Part shown: positions 8,250 through 14,695 of the stretch, one piece after another
Layout: the number at the start of each line of letters is the position of its first letter
How positions within the stretch are numbered: position 1 is the stretch's first letter
Source: an uncultured Oscillospiraceae bacterium
GTDB taxonomy: Bacteria; Bacillota_A; Clostridia; Oscillospirales; Oscillospiraceae
DNA: 25,914 bases
Reading direction: 5' to 3'
NCBI GenBank assembly: GCA_947631675.1
Contig: CANRMG010000006.1
Span: 1 to 25,914, forward strand
Position numbers and translations under genes: made by a program
The notes under the pieces: model-generated
The model's database searches: none
What the model was told of the DNA's origin: nothing
What the model saw: the letters and a program-made list of their open reading frames with translations, nothing else

Positions 8250-8279
8250 ATTTTATTCCATTTTCTACTTTTTTGTCAA
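8250..8279 (-). promoter_or_regulatory. Sigma-A promoter of the TRAP/transketolase operon
   Basis: Read leftward, a perfect -35 TTGACA (8274-8279), an 18-nt AT-rich spacer and -10 TAAAAT (8250-8255). It lies about 80 nt upstream of the dctP start and is the only strong promoter seen for the eight-gene operon. Confidence 0.8.
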
Positions 8280-8371
8280 GCACATTCCTAAAGCCCGGCT
8301 CTACTTTATTGCAAGATAACAATTTGTCGGGCCTAATTTCGTCATTTTGCTAAGAGCCGCCGGCCGCGGCG

Positions 8372-8935
8372 TCACGCCCCCGTATCCTCTCCGGGCAGCG
8401 CGGCGGTCTTCTCCCGGCGGCGCAGCTCCTCTACGAGGGGCTGCACATACTGCTCGTTGGAGTAGTCCAGCACCCCGTTGTAGTACTCCAGGATATCCGC
8501 CTCCACCGGGCTGCGGGCCGTCTTTTTCTTGATCGCCGTTTTCAGCAGCCACATCTTCATCTTCTCGTTGCGCCTCAGGTTCTTGTAGCGGATGGCGCCC
8601 AGGAAATAATAGGTGCTGATGCCCTCCTGCTGGGCCGCGTCCAGGTTCTGGTCCAGCATGACGTGGAAGCTGGCGTCGTCCCCCGGCATGGTCAGCCCCA
8701 CCGTGAAGAGGATGAAGTTGTGCTTTTTCAGCTCCTCCAGGTTCTTTTTCACGAACTCCACGCCGGTGATCGTGCCGTTATAGACCGCCGCGCCGTATAC
8801 CACCGTATCGTAGTTTTTGAGCATAGCGGGGGTCGCCTTCTGCAGCGGGCACAGGTCCGCGCCCACGGCCTCGGCGATCCAGTCGGCGTACCGCTTCGTG
8901 GTGCCGTATTTTCCCGCATAGATGACCAGTATCAA
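8372..8935 (-). CDS. Flavodoxin-domain protein (HemG-like Flavodoxin_5 type)
   Basis: A 187-residue protein beginning (M)ILVIYAGKYGTTKRYADWI, a flavodoxin N-terminus in which the glycine/threonine-rich loop binds the FMN phosphate. Further stretches (NYDTVVYGAAVYNG at about 40-53, FLGAIRYKNLRR at about 110-120) resemble the HemG-like flavodoxin family. The C-terminal region after residue 140 is charged. The frame is open far upstream, but TTG at 8933-8935 is the best start. It begins the flavodoxin strand directly and follows AGGGAGGG at about six nt; the upstream residues are not flavodoxin-like and lie across the promoter. A cytoplasmic redox role is likely; the electron partner is unknown. 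The gene stands alone with its own promoter. Confidence 0.8.
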   Translation of the reverse strand: MILVIYAGKYGTTKRYADWIAEAVGADLCPLQKATPAMLKNYDTVVYGAAVYNGTITGVEFVKKNLEELKKHNFILFTVGLTMPGDDASFHVMLDQNLDAAQQEGISTYYFLGAIRYKNLRRNEKMKMWLLKTAIKKKTARSPVEADILEYYNGVLDYSNEQYVQPLVEELRRREKTAALPGEDTGA

Positions 8936-8983
8936 AATAGACCCTCCCTTTATCCCGGGGAAAGCGCCCCGTGTCCTGGATGT

Positions 8984-9013
8984 ATTGTACCATGTCGTGC
9001 GGTTCCGGCGCAA
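8984..9013 (-). promoter_or_regulatory. Promoter of the flavodoxin-domain gene
   Basis: Read leftward, -10 TACAAT (8984-8989) and -35 TTGCGC (9008-9013) with an 18-nt spacer. A small stem (CGGGG/CCCCG, 8956-8971) lies in the short leader just before the ribosome site. The -35 match is only partial. Confidence 0.55.
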
Positions 9014-9050
9014 GTCCGGGAGCACGACTGGTATTAGCCGAATAAAAGAA

Positions 9051-9079
9051 GTGACAACGGCCGGCACAGGGTGTATAAT
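9051..9079 (+). promoter_or_regulatory. Sigma-A promoter of the small membrane-protein gene
   Basis: -35 GTGACA (9051-9056), 17-nt spacer, perfect -10 TATAAT (9074-9079). It drives the gene at 9135 and overlaps the nested inverted repeats at 9059-9102. Confidence 0.75.
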
Positions 9080-9102
9080 CCCTGTATACGAAAGAGCCGG
9101 CC
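9059..9102. promoter_or_regulatory. Nested inverted repeats around the -10 box
   Basis: The inner dyad ACAGGG (9066-9071) and CCCTGT (9080-9085) flanks an 8-nt centre that contains TATAAT. Outer arms GGCCGGC (9059-9065) and GCCGGCC (9096-9102) enclose it. TGTATA also occurs twice, 11 nt apart (9072 and 9083). A protein bound here would block the promoter. Confidence 0.5.
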
Positions 9103-9134
9103 GCCAGTATATGAGATAAGGAGTGGGTACTCGG

Positions 9135-9398
9135 ATGAAGCGGAGAAAAGATATTACCTTCAAGTCACAGATGACGACCCTCATCGGCGTTTTCGTCGTG
9201 GCGCTGGTCCTCGCGGAGGTAACGCAAAACAGCATATACCACAATTTCGCCTGGGTCATTTGGGGCATGTCCTTCCTTCTCCATCCCGTCTGGCCGAAAG
9301 TCGTGGACCAGGCCGATCACAGGGTGCTGGAGATCTTCTGCCGCATCGCCGGCGCCATCGTCGTGGTCATTGGGATGACCACCAGCTTTGTAGTCTGA
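9135..9398 (+). CDS. Small three-helix membrane protein of unknown function
   Basis: 87 residues starting MKRRKDITFK. Three hydrophobic segments are visible at about 13-30, 37-54 and 64-86, with a basic N-terminus that predicts a cytoplasmic start. I do not recognise the family. The ATG at 9135 was chosen because AAGGAG lies 11 nt upstream; the GTG at 9123 overlaps that site. The gene has its own near-consensus promoter inside nested inverted repeats and its own terminator, so it is an independent and probably regulated unit. Real coding status is supported by this promoter, ribosome site and terminator arrangement rather than by homology. Confidence 0.68.
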   Translation: MKRRKDITFKSQMTTLIGVFVVALVLAEVTQNSIYHNFAWVIWGMSFLLHPVWPKVVDQADHRVLEIFCRIAGAIVVVIGMTTSFVV

Positions 9399-9408
9399 TG
9401 CTTCACCG

Positions 9409-9447
9409 CAAAAAAGGGAACAGCCGACTGGCTGTTCCCCTTTTTTA
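9409..9447. terminator. Bidirectional terminator between convergent genes
   Basis: AAAAAGGGAACAGCC, loop GACT, GGCTGTTCCCCTTTTTT: a long stem with A and T tracts on both sides. It serves the membrane-protein gene (stop at 9398) from the left and the zinc-ribbon gene (stop at 9466) from the right. Confidence 0.88.
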
Positions 9448-9465
9448 TTATAGTTCGGCCACCGC

Positions 9466-9690
9466 TCACTCGCCAGGATTGGGACGGATCACCTTCCGGT
9501 AGTTCCAGGTCCTCGCCGCCATCCGGGCGGCCTCCAGCCGCTCGGCCTTATTTTTGTAGGAGAGCTCCGCCGTGTGGGCGCCGCAGTCCAGGCACTGGAC
9601 GTAGACGCACCAGCCGCCCTCCTCCTCGATGCTGCCCACGCCGCCGCAGGCGGGGCACTCAAACAGCTCAATATCGTCAAATTGGTCCAT
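9466..9690 (-). CDS. Lar-like zinc-ribbon protein
   Basis: 74 residues starting MDQFDDIELF. It carries a four-cysteine zinc ribbon: CPACGG (13-18) and CLDCGA, separated by a short acidic/aromatic stretch. An alanine-rich helix ending in AARTWNYR follows, which matches the EAI-x-x-WNRR end of Lar-family proteins. Lar of the Rac prophage relieves type I restriction; most short homologues lie in prophages and have no tested function. GGAGG lies seven nt before the chosen ATG, so the longer open frame to 9753 is not used. No phage genes are visible around it. Whether it touches the restriction-modification protein at 22900 is unknown; they are 13 kb apart. Confidence 0.7.
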   Translation of the reverse strand: MDQFDDIELFECPACGGVGSIEEEGGWCVYVQCLDCGAHTAELSYKNKAERLEAARMAARTWNYRKVIRPNPGE

Positions 9691-9726
9691 AGCCGGTCCT
9701 CCCTCATTCGTTTGTCCGTTGGGCGT

Positions 9727-9755
9727 AGTATACCACAGATAGAGCGGGAACACAA
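9727..9755 (-). promoter_or_regulatory. Promoter of the zinc-ribbon gene
   Basis: Read leftward, -10 TATACT (9727-9732) and a weak -35 TTGTGT (9750-9755) with a 17-nt spacer. It lies divergently from the tctC promoter in the same 195-nt gap. Confidence 0.5.
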
Positions 9756-9780
9756 AGAAGTTTTTATGCCCGGCCGCAAA

Positions 9781-9798
9781 AACAGGAACGTCCCTGTT
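9781..9798. promoter_or_regulatory. Palindrome touching the tctC -35 box, candidate operator
   Basis: AACAGG, six nt, CCTGTT. The right arm runs into the -35 hexamer TTGACT (9797-9802). It lies between the two divergent promoters and could control tctC uptake genes. Confidence 0.4.
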
Positions 9799-9825
9799 GA
9801 CTTCATGGATTTAAAGTGATATACT
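9797..9825 (+). promoter_or_regulatory. Sigma-A promoter of the tctCBA-aroA operon
   Basis: -35 TTGACT (9797-9802), 17-nt spacer, -10 TATACT (9820-9825), about 60 nt before the tctC start. Confidence 0.82.
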
Positions 9826-9885
9826 GCTTTCTCGCAGGCTGTATCTGTCTGCCAGTAAACAATAAACTATTATAGGAGAGCCAAC

Positions 9886-10905
9886 ATGAAAAAGAGACTT
9901 CTTGCACTGCTGTGCGCGGTCGTGCTGGTGCTGTCCCTGGGCGTCACCGCTCTCGCCGCCGACGACTATCCCTCCGGCCCCATCACCATGATCATCCCCT
10001 ACGGCGCCGGCGGCACCACTGACCTGGTGGGCCGTCAGCTGGCCATCGCCCTGGAGAAGCAGCTGGGCGTGTCCATCGTGGTGGAGAACCAGGCCGGCGC
10101 CTCCGGCACCACCGGTCTTCAGATCACCCAGGACGCCGAGCCCGACGGCTACACCATCGTCCTGGCCGCCGAGAGCCTGGGCACCTGCCGCGTCATGGGC
10201 ATCAGCGAGCTGAGCTATGACGACTTCGCGCCCATCTCCGCCATCGCCAGCGACCCCAAGGTAGTGGTCGTGGCCGCGGACTCCGAGTACGAGACCATCC
10301 AGGACCTTCTGGACGACATCGCCGCCAACCCCGGCAAGATCCAGATGAGCTACACCGGCCCTGGCGGCTCCGGCCACATCCAGGCCCTGCTGATGAACCG
10401 CTACGGCTATGAGCCCGCCCTGACCGCCTACTCCTCCGGCGGCGACGGCATCCTCGCCGTCCTCAGCGGCCAGGTCCAGTTCACCAACTCCAACTACTCC
10501 ACCGTCGTCCCCTATCTGGAGAGCGGCGAGCTGCGGCTGCTGGCGGTCTGCTCCACCCAGCCCATGGCGGCGCACCCCGACGTGCCCGTGCTGGCCGACT
10601 ACATGCCTGGCAGCGAGGACCTGCTGGAGATCCCCTACAGCCCCCTGAGCCTGCTGGTGGACAGCGACGTGCCCCAGGAGATCCAGGACGTGCTGCGTGA
10701 GGCCACCGTGGCCGCCTGCGCCGACCCCGACTTCAATAAGTGGCTGGAGGACAACAGCGTGGATAAGCTGTTCGAGCTCTATCCCACCGTCGAGGACACC
10801 AAGGCCTTCTTCACCCAGTGGGAGTCCGTGGTCTCCTGGATGCTGTACGACGCCGGCGTCACCGTCAACAGCCCCGAGGACTTCGGCATCGCCAAGCCCG
10901 AGTGA
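9886..10905 (+). CDS. tctC: Tripartite tricarboxylate transporter substrate-binding protein (TctC/Bug family)
   Basis: A 339-residue Bug-family receptor. Signal peptide 1-24 ends ALA before ADDYPSG, a type I site without a lipobox cysteine. The mature protein opens with YPSGPITMIIPYGAGGTTD (28-46), the family's first ligand-binding loop. ENQAGASGTTG follows at about 72-82, then PDGYT. These loops normally hold a carboxylate group of the ligand through water bridges. It hands substrate to TctB/TctA. The ribosome site is AGGAGAG, five nt before the ATG. It is first in an operon with an EPSP-synthase homologue, which hints at a cyclic or aromatic-pathway carboxylate as ligand; that is inference only. 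Confidence 0.93.
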   Translation: MKKRLLALLCAVVLVLSLGVTALAADDYPSGPITMIIPYGAGGTTDLVGRQLAIALEKQLGVSIVVENQAGASGTTGLQITQDAEPDGYTIVLAAESLGTCRVMGISELSYDDFAPISAIASDPKVVVVAADSEYETIQDLLDDIAANPGKIQMSYTGPGGSGHIQALLMNRYGYEPALTAYSSGGDGILAVLSGQVQFTNSNYSTVVPYLESGELRLLAVCSTQPMAAHPDVPVLADYMPGSEDLLEIPYSPLSLLVDSDVPQEIQDVLREATVAACADPDFNKWLEDNSVDKLFELYPTVEDTKAFFTQWESVVSWMLYDAGVTVNSPEDFGIAKPE

Positions 10906-10931
10906 TATACCCGTTCACCTGCACTTAATGG

Positions 10932-10964
10932 CGGCGGGCGGAGCCTTCCCGGCTTCGCCCGCCG
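10932..10964 (+). promoter_or_regulatory. Intercistronic hairpin after tctC
   Basis: A 13-bp GC-rich stem (GGCGGGCGGAGCC with GGCTTCGCCCGCC, loop TTCCC) in the 89-nt gap between tctC and tctB. It is followed by AAAAATAAAAA, not a T run, so it should not terminate. It fits a stabilising hairpin that keeps the receptor mRNA more abundant than the permease part. Confidence 0.65.
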
Positions 10965-10994
10965 TAAAAATAAAAAGGACGGAGACCGACGACC

Positions 10995-11477
10995 ATGGAT
11001 AATAAAGGTAAGCGCAGCCTGCTGCATATGCCCAGCTTCCAGGACTCCATTTTTGTGGGGCTGTGCTCGGGGGGGCTGCTGGCCTACTCCCTGTACCATC
11101 ACTATTTCGACAAGAACACCTCGGAATGGAAGACCTCTCCCTTCCTGTTCCCCACGCTGATCGCCGTATTCGGCCTGCTGCTGACCGTCTCGCTGGTGAT
11201 GGACGCTCTTCAGGAGCGCCGCGCCGACGGCCAGGCGGAGAAAAAGCCCGCGGGCAAAAAGAACCTCGTCGGCGTGCTGGTGCTCATTGCCGCCGCGCTG
11301 GTCTATTACTTCCTGATGCCCCTGCTGCACTTCATCCCCGCCACGCTGGTGTTCCTGGCCTTCCTGTTCGTGTATCTGGGCGAGCGGACGTGGTGGAAGA
11401 TCGTGCTGCTGTCGGGCGTCACCACCGTGGCGATCTACGTACTGTTCGGCATGGCACTGCACGTGCGTCTGCCATAA
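10995..11477 (+). CDS. tctB: Tripartite tricarboxylate transporter small permease TctB
   Basis: A 160-residue membrane protein with four hydrophobic segments (about 17-32, 50-68, 90-112, 115-155 containing two), normal for TctB. A charged loop (about 72-90, ERRADGQAEKKPAGKK) separates the halves. It lies between the receptor and large-permease genes, the standard order. It partners TctA in the membrane; its exact role in the cycle is not settled for the family. A weak ribosome site (GGACGGAG) precedes the ATG. Confidence 0.85.
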   Translation: MDNKGKRSLLHMPSFQDSIFVGLCSGGLLAYSLYHHYFDKNTSEWKTSPFLFPTLIAVFGLLLTVSLVMDALQERRADGQAEKKPAGKKNLVGVLVLIAAALVYYFLMPLLHFIPATLVFLAFLFVYLGERTWWKIVLLSGVTTVAIYVLFGMALHVRLP

Positions 11478-11489
11478 GGGGGTGTCCGT

Positions 11490-12998
11490 ATGAGCGCGAT
11501 CCTTGACAGCCTGTCCTATTTCCTGGACATACGCTTCATCCTGCTGTGCGGCGCGGGCAGCATCGCGGGCCTGTTCGTGGGCGCCATCCCCGGCCTGTCC
11601 GTGACCATGGCCACCGCCCTGCTGGTGTCCATCACCTATACCTGGTCCACCAACGACGCCTTGGCCACCATCATGGGCATCTACGTGGTGGGCGTGTTCT
11701 CCGGCGCCCTGTCCGCCATTCTGCTGAACATCCCCGGCGCGCCCTCCTCGGTGGTCACCACCCTGGACGGATACCCCATGGCCAAGCGGGGCGAGGCGTA
11801 CAAGGCCCTGAAATACGCCACCGTCTACTCCTTCATCGGCTCTGTGTTCGGCCTGATCGCCCTGGCGCTGCTGGCAAAGCCCATCACCTCCATCGCCCTG
11901 AAGTTCCAGCCCATGGACTATTTTCTGCTGGCCCTGTTCGGTCTGGCCACCGTGGGCAGTCTGACCACCAAGAGCTTCTCCAAAGGACTCATCAGCGCCG
12001 TGTTCGGCCTGTTCTTCGCCATGATCGGCATGGACTCCGTGCTGGGCACGCCCCGGCTGACCTTCGGCATCACCAAGCTGAACTCCGGCATCAACACCGT
12101 GCCTGCCCTGGTGGGCCTGTTCGGCTTTTCCGAGGTGCTGACCGTGATCTTCTCCGGCAGCATGGACGCGGAGGTCAACGGCATCGTCCACCAGGTGGTG
12201 CGGATGAAGGACATCCTCAAGCACTTCTGGCACAGCATGTATTACAGCCTCCTGGGCACGCTGGTGGGTGCCCTGCCCGGCGCGGGCGGGCCCGTGGCCG
12301 CATTTTTGGCCTACACCCAGGCCAAGTCCATCACGAAGAACCCCTCCCGTCCCTTCGGCGAGGGCGCGGAGGAGGGCATCGTGGCCTCCGAGAGCGCCAA
12401 CAACGCCTGCATCGGCGGCGCGCTGATCCCCATGCTGACCCTGGCGGTCCCCGGCGACGCGGTCACCGCCATCATCCTGTCCGTGTTCTACATCCACGGC
12501 CTCCAGCCCGGCCCCATGTTCCTGGCCCGGAGCGCCGACAGCTTCCACGCCATCCTGGCCGGCGGGTTCATCAGCTGCGTGTTCCTGCTGGCGCTGGGGC
12601 TGCTGGTGGCGCCCCGCCTGTCCCGGATCATCGCCGTGCCCAAGCGCATCCTGCTGCCCATCGTCACGCTGCTGTGCGTGATCGGCTCCTATGCCTGCAG
12701 CAACCGGATGTTCGACGTGGGACTGATGTTCTTCTTCGGCGTGCTGGGCTTCCTCATGCGCACCAGGGGCTACTCCGTGGCCCCCATGACCCTGGCCATC
12801 GTGCTGGGGGGCATGATGGACTCCAACTTCCGCCGGGCCGTGTCCCTGGCCTCCTCCGCCGACAATAAGCTGGCGGCCCTGTTCGGCCGGCCCATCACCA
12901 TGGTCCTGCTGGTGCTCACGGTGTTCTCCATCGTCACCAACATCCCCGCCGTGAAGCGGGCCTGGACCAATTTCAAGGCCCGGAGGAAAGCCGGATGA
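11490..12998 (+). CDS. tctA: Tripartite tricarboxylate transporter large permease TctA
   Basis: A 502-residue polytopic membrane protein, the usual TctA length. Family hallmarks are GLFVGAIPGLSVTMA (about 27-41), AILLNIPGAPSSVVT with the DGYPMAKRGEA stretch (about 76-101), and a second GALPGAGGPVAAF repeat near 258-270. The two glycine/proline repeats suggest the internal duplication known for this family. It moves the carboxylate with a cation gradient. The last four bases overlap the start of the EPSP-synthase homologue (ATGA), so the two proteins are translationally coupled. Confidence 0.95.
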   Translation: MSAILDSLSYFLDIRFILLCGAGSIAGLFVGAIPGLSVTMATALLVSITYTWSTNDALATIMGIYVVGVFSGALSAILLNIPGAPSSVVTTLDGYPMAKRGEAYKALKYATVYSFIGSVFGLIALALLAKPITSIALKFQPMDYFLLALFGLATVGSLTTKSFSKGLISAVFGLFFAMIGMDSVLGTPRLTFGITKLNSGINTVPALVGLFGFSEVLTVIFSGSMDAEVNGIVHQVVRMKDILKHFWHSMYYSLLGTLVGALPGAGGPVAAFLAYTQAKSITKNPSRPFGEGAEEGIVASESANNACIGGALIPMLTLAVPGDAVTAIILSVFYIHGLQPGPMFLARSADSFHAILAGGFISCVFLLALGLLVAPRLSRIIAVPKRILLPIVTLLCVIGSYACSNRMFDVGLMFFFGVLGFLMRTRGYSVAPMTLAIVLGGMMDSNFRRAVSLASSADNKLAALFGRPITMVLLVLTVFSIVTNIPAVKRAWTNFKARRKAG

Positions 12999-14302
12999 CA
13001 TACGCCCTCTCCCGCCGCGGCTCCCTGTCCGGCACGCTCTCGGTGCCCGGCTCCAAGAGCCACACCATCCGGGCAGTCCTGTACGCCGCGCTGGCCGACG
13101 GGACCACTGTGATCCACAATCCCCTGCCCTCCCGGGACGGTCTGGCGGCTCTGTCCGCCGCCCTTGCCCTGGGCGCGAAGGTGGAGGTGGACGAGGCGGC
13201 CAACACCTGGACCGTCACCGGCCTGAACGGCCTGCTAAAGGCGCCCGACGACGTGATCGACACCATGAACTCCGGCACCACCACCAGCTTCCTCATCGGC
13301 CTGTGCTCCCTTCTCACCGACGGATACGCCGTCATCACCGGCGACGAGCAGATACGCCGCCGGCCCTGGCGGGAGCAGACCGACGCCCTTAACGCTCTGG
13401 GCGCCACGTGTATCCACACCCGCCCCGGCTGCGACTGCCCGCCCCTGGTGATAAAGGGGCCCCTGCAGGGCGGCGTGTGCCGGCTGTCCGGCTTCAGCAG
13501 CCAATTCATCTCCGGCATCCTGGCCCCGGCGGCGCTGCTGCCCGCCGGGAAGAGCGTGGAGATCCTCGTCCGGGAGCCCCGGGAGACGTCCTACATCCAG
13601 CTGACCCTGGACTGGCTGGCCCGCTTCGGCGTCCAGGCGGAGAGCGCGCCCGACTACCGGCGCTTTCTCGTCCGGGGCGGCCAGAGATTCACCGCCTGCG
13701 ACTGCCTGGTGCCCGCCGACTGGTCCAGCGCGGCGTTCCCGCTTGTGGCCGCGGCGTGCACGCCCTCGGAGCTCACCATCCAGGGGCTGGACCTGGCCGA
13801 CAGCCAGGGGGACAAGGCCGTGGCGGACATCCTTATAGCCATGGGCGCGGACATCACAAAGGACCCGGCGGGCCACAGTCTGACCGTCCGGGGCGGCCGC
13901 CCCCTCCGCGGCGTCACCGTAGACATGAACCCCATCCCCGACAGTCTGCCCGCCCTGGCGGTGGCCGCCGCCTACGCCCAGGGGGACACCACCTTCACGA
14001 ACCTGGCCCACGTGCGGGTGAAGGAGACGGACCGGGTGGCCGTGATGCAGCAGGTCCTCACCGCCTGCGGGGCGGACATAGACGTGACCGCCGACACCAT
14101 GACCGTCCACGGCGGCAGGCCCCTCACCGGCGCCTGCGTCAGAAGCCACGGCGATCACCGGGTGGCCATGGCCATGACCGTGTGCGGCCTGCTGGCCGGC
14201 GGCGAGATGCACGTCTCTGATCCCGCCTGCGCCGAGGTATCCTTCCCCGGCTTTTTCGAGACCATGAACGGGGCCGGAGCCGGCTTTGAGCTGCAGGACT
14301 GA
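12995..14302 (+). CDS. aroA: EPSP synthase (3-phosphoshikimate 1-carboxyvinyltransferase) homologue, divergent
   Basis: A 435-residue EPT/RTPC-fold protein of full length. EPSP synthase transfers enolpyruvyl from PEP to shikimate-3-phosphate in aromatic amino-acid synthesis. Kept residues (E. coli numbering in brackets) are K21 (K22), S22 (S23), R26 (R27), N92 (N94), R122 (R124), S167-S168-Q169 (S169-Q171), the D of IPD (D313), KETDR (K340-R344) and DHR (H385-R386). Changed are S98 for R100 (in NSGTTTSF), F for P101, H for N336 and V415 for K411. K411 is known to vary between EPSPS classes; loss of R100 is less usual. The start overlaps tctA by four bases. It may be the cell's AroA or an operon-specific paralogue acting on an imported carboxylate; the sequence does not decide. 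Confidence 0.88.
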   Translation: MTYALSRRGSLSGTLSVPGSKSHTIRAVLYAALADGTTVIHNPLPSRDGLAALSAALALGAKVEVDEAANTWTVTGLNGLLKAPDDVIDTMNSGTTTSFLIGLCSLLTDGYAVITGDEQIRRRPWREQTDALNALGATCIHTRPGCDCPPLVIKGPLQGGVCRLSGFSSQFISGILAPAALLPAGKSVEILVREPRETSYIQLTLDWLARFGVQAESAPDYRRFLVRGGQRFTACDCLVPADWSSAAFPLVAAACTPSELTIQGLDLADSQGDKAVADILIAMGADITKDPAGHSLTVRGGRPLRGVTVDMNPIPDSLPALAVAAAYAQGDTTFTNLAHVRVKETDRVAVMQQVLTACGADIDVTADTMTVHGGRPLTGACVRSHGDHRVAMAMTVCGLLAGGEMHVSDPACAEVSFPGFFETMNGAGAGFELQD

Positions 14303-14324
14303 CACCACCATGATAAAACGCACG

Positions 14325-14395
14325 CGGCGCCCTTTGCGCCGTCAAAGAAGCCCACAAGAGGACATAAGCTCCCCTTATGGGCTTCTTTCTTTTTG
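14325..14395 (+). terminator. Tandem hairpins, terminator of tctCBA-aroA
   Basis: A small stem CGGCGC/GCGCCG (14325-14341) is followed by a stronger 11-bp stem AAAGAAGCCCA/TGGGCTTCTTT (14344-14388) and CTTTTT. The second is a clear rho-independent terminator. Confidence 0.85.
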
Positions 14396-14426
14396 ATTGG
14401 ACAAAACCATCAAAAAACGCATATGC

Positions 14427-14442
14427 AATTTCACAATTTCAC
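14427..14442 (+). repeat. Tandem 8-bp direct repeat upstream of the liv promoter
   Basis: AATTTCAC occurs twice in immediate tandem, 28 nt before the -35 box, in an AT-rich stretch. It could be an activator half-site pair or chance. Confidence 0.35.
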
Positions 14443-14469
14443 TCGCTGAATTTTGGACATATTACACTC

Positions 14470-14498
14470 TTGAATCCGGTCCCGGCCGGGCGTAAAAT
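14470..14498 (+). promoter_or_regulatory. Sigma-A promoter of the liv operon
   Basis: -35 TTGAAT (14470-14475), 17-nt spacer, -10 TAAAAT (14493-14498). The spacer holds the perfect 10-bp palindrome CCCGGCCGGG (14481-14490). The rest of the 393-nt gap (14303-14695) contains the aroA terminator, this promoter and an untranslated leader of about 190 nt with no convincing gene. Confidence 0.7.
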
Positions 14499-14503
14499 AA
14501 AGG

Positions 14504-14518
14504 GGATAATTGGTATCC
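14504..14518. promoter_or_regulatory. Inverted repeat at the liv transcription start
   Basis: GGATA, five nt, TATCC, starting six nt after the -10 box, where the transcript should begin. It could be an operator or a 5'-end RNA hairpin. Confidence 0.4.
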
Positions 14519-14695
14519 GTGTCGGCATTATTGCCAACGGCGGCTGTGATAATTGGGCAAAAAGGGCAAAGATCCGGCCCCTCACAGCCCGGCGGACCGA
14601 GAGGAGAAACATAATAAAGGGGGATCGCGAAAGAGCAGTTCAAGTACATCTTCCCAAGCAAGCGAGCATAGGAAAAACAGTGAGGTGATCGAAGA

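Noticed and set aside
8171..8340. Catabolite-response (cre) site near the dctP promoter
   Set aside because: I looked for a TGWAANCGNTNWCA match and saw none that is convincing.
8936..9268. N-terminal extension of the flavodoxin-domain gene
   Set aside because: The extra 111 residues are not flavodoxin-like and cross both divergent promoters; the TTG at 8933-8935 has a ribosome site and begins the first flavodoxin strand.
10779..13001. Very long leftward open frame (740 codons) opposite tctB, tctA and the start of aroA
   Set aside because: It is rich in His, Gly, Gln and Ala as expected for the complement of GC-rich coding sequence, has no ribosome site and lies fully opposite well-identified genes.
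14377..14688. 103-codon open frame in the liv leader
   Set aside because: It starts inside the aroA terminator stem, has no ribosome site, crosses the promoter and shows no protein-like character.
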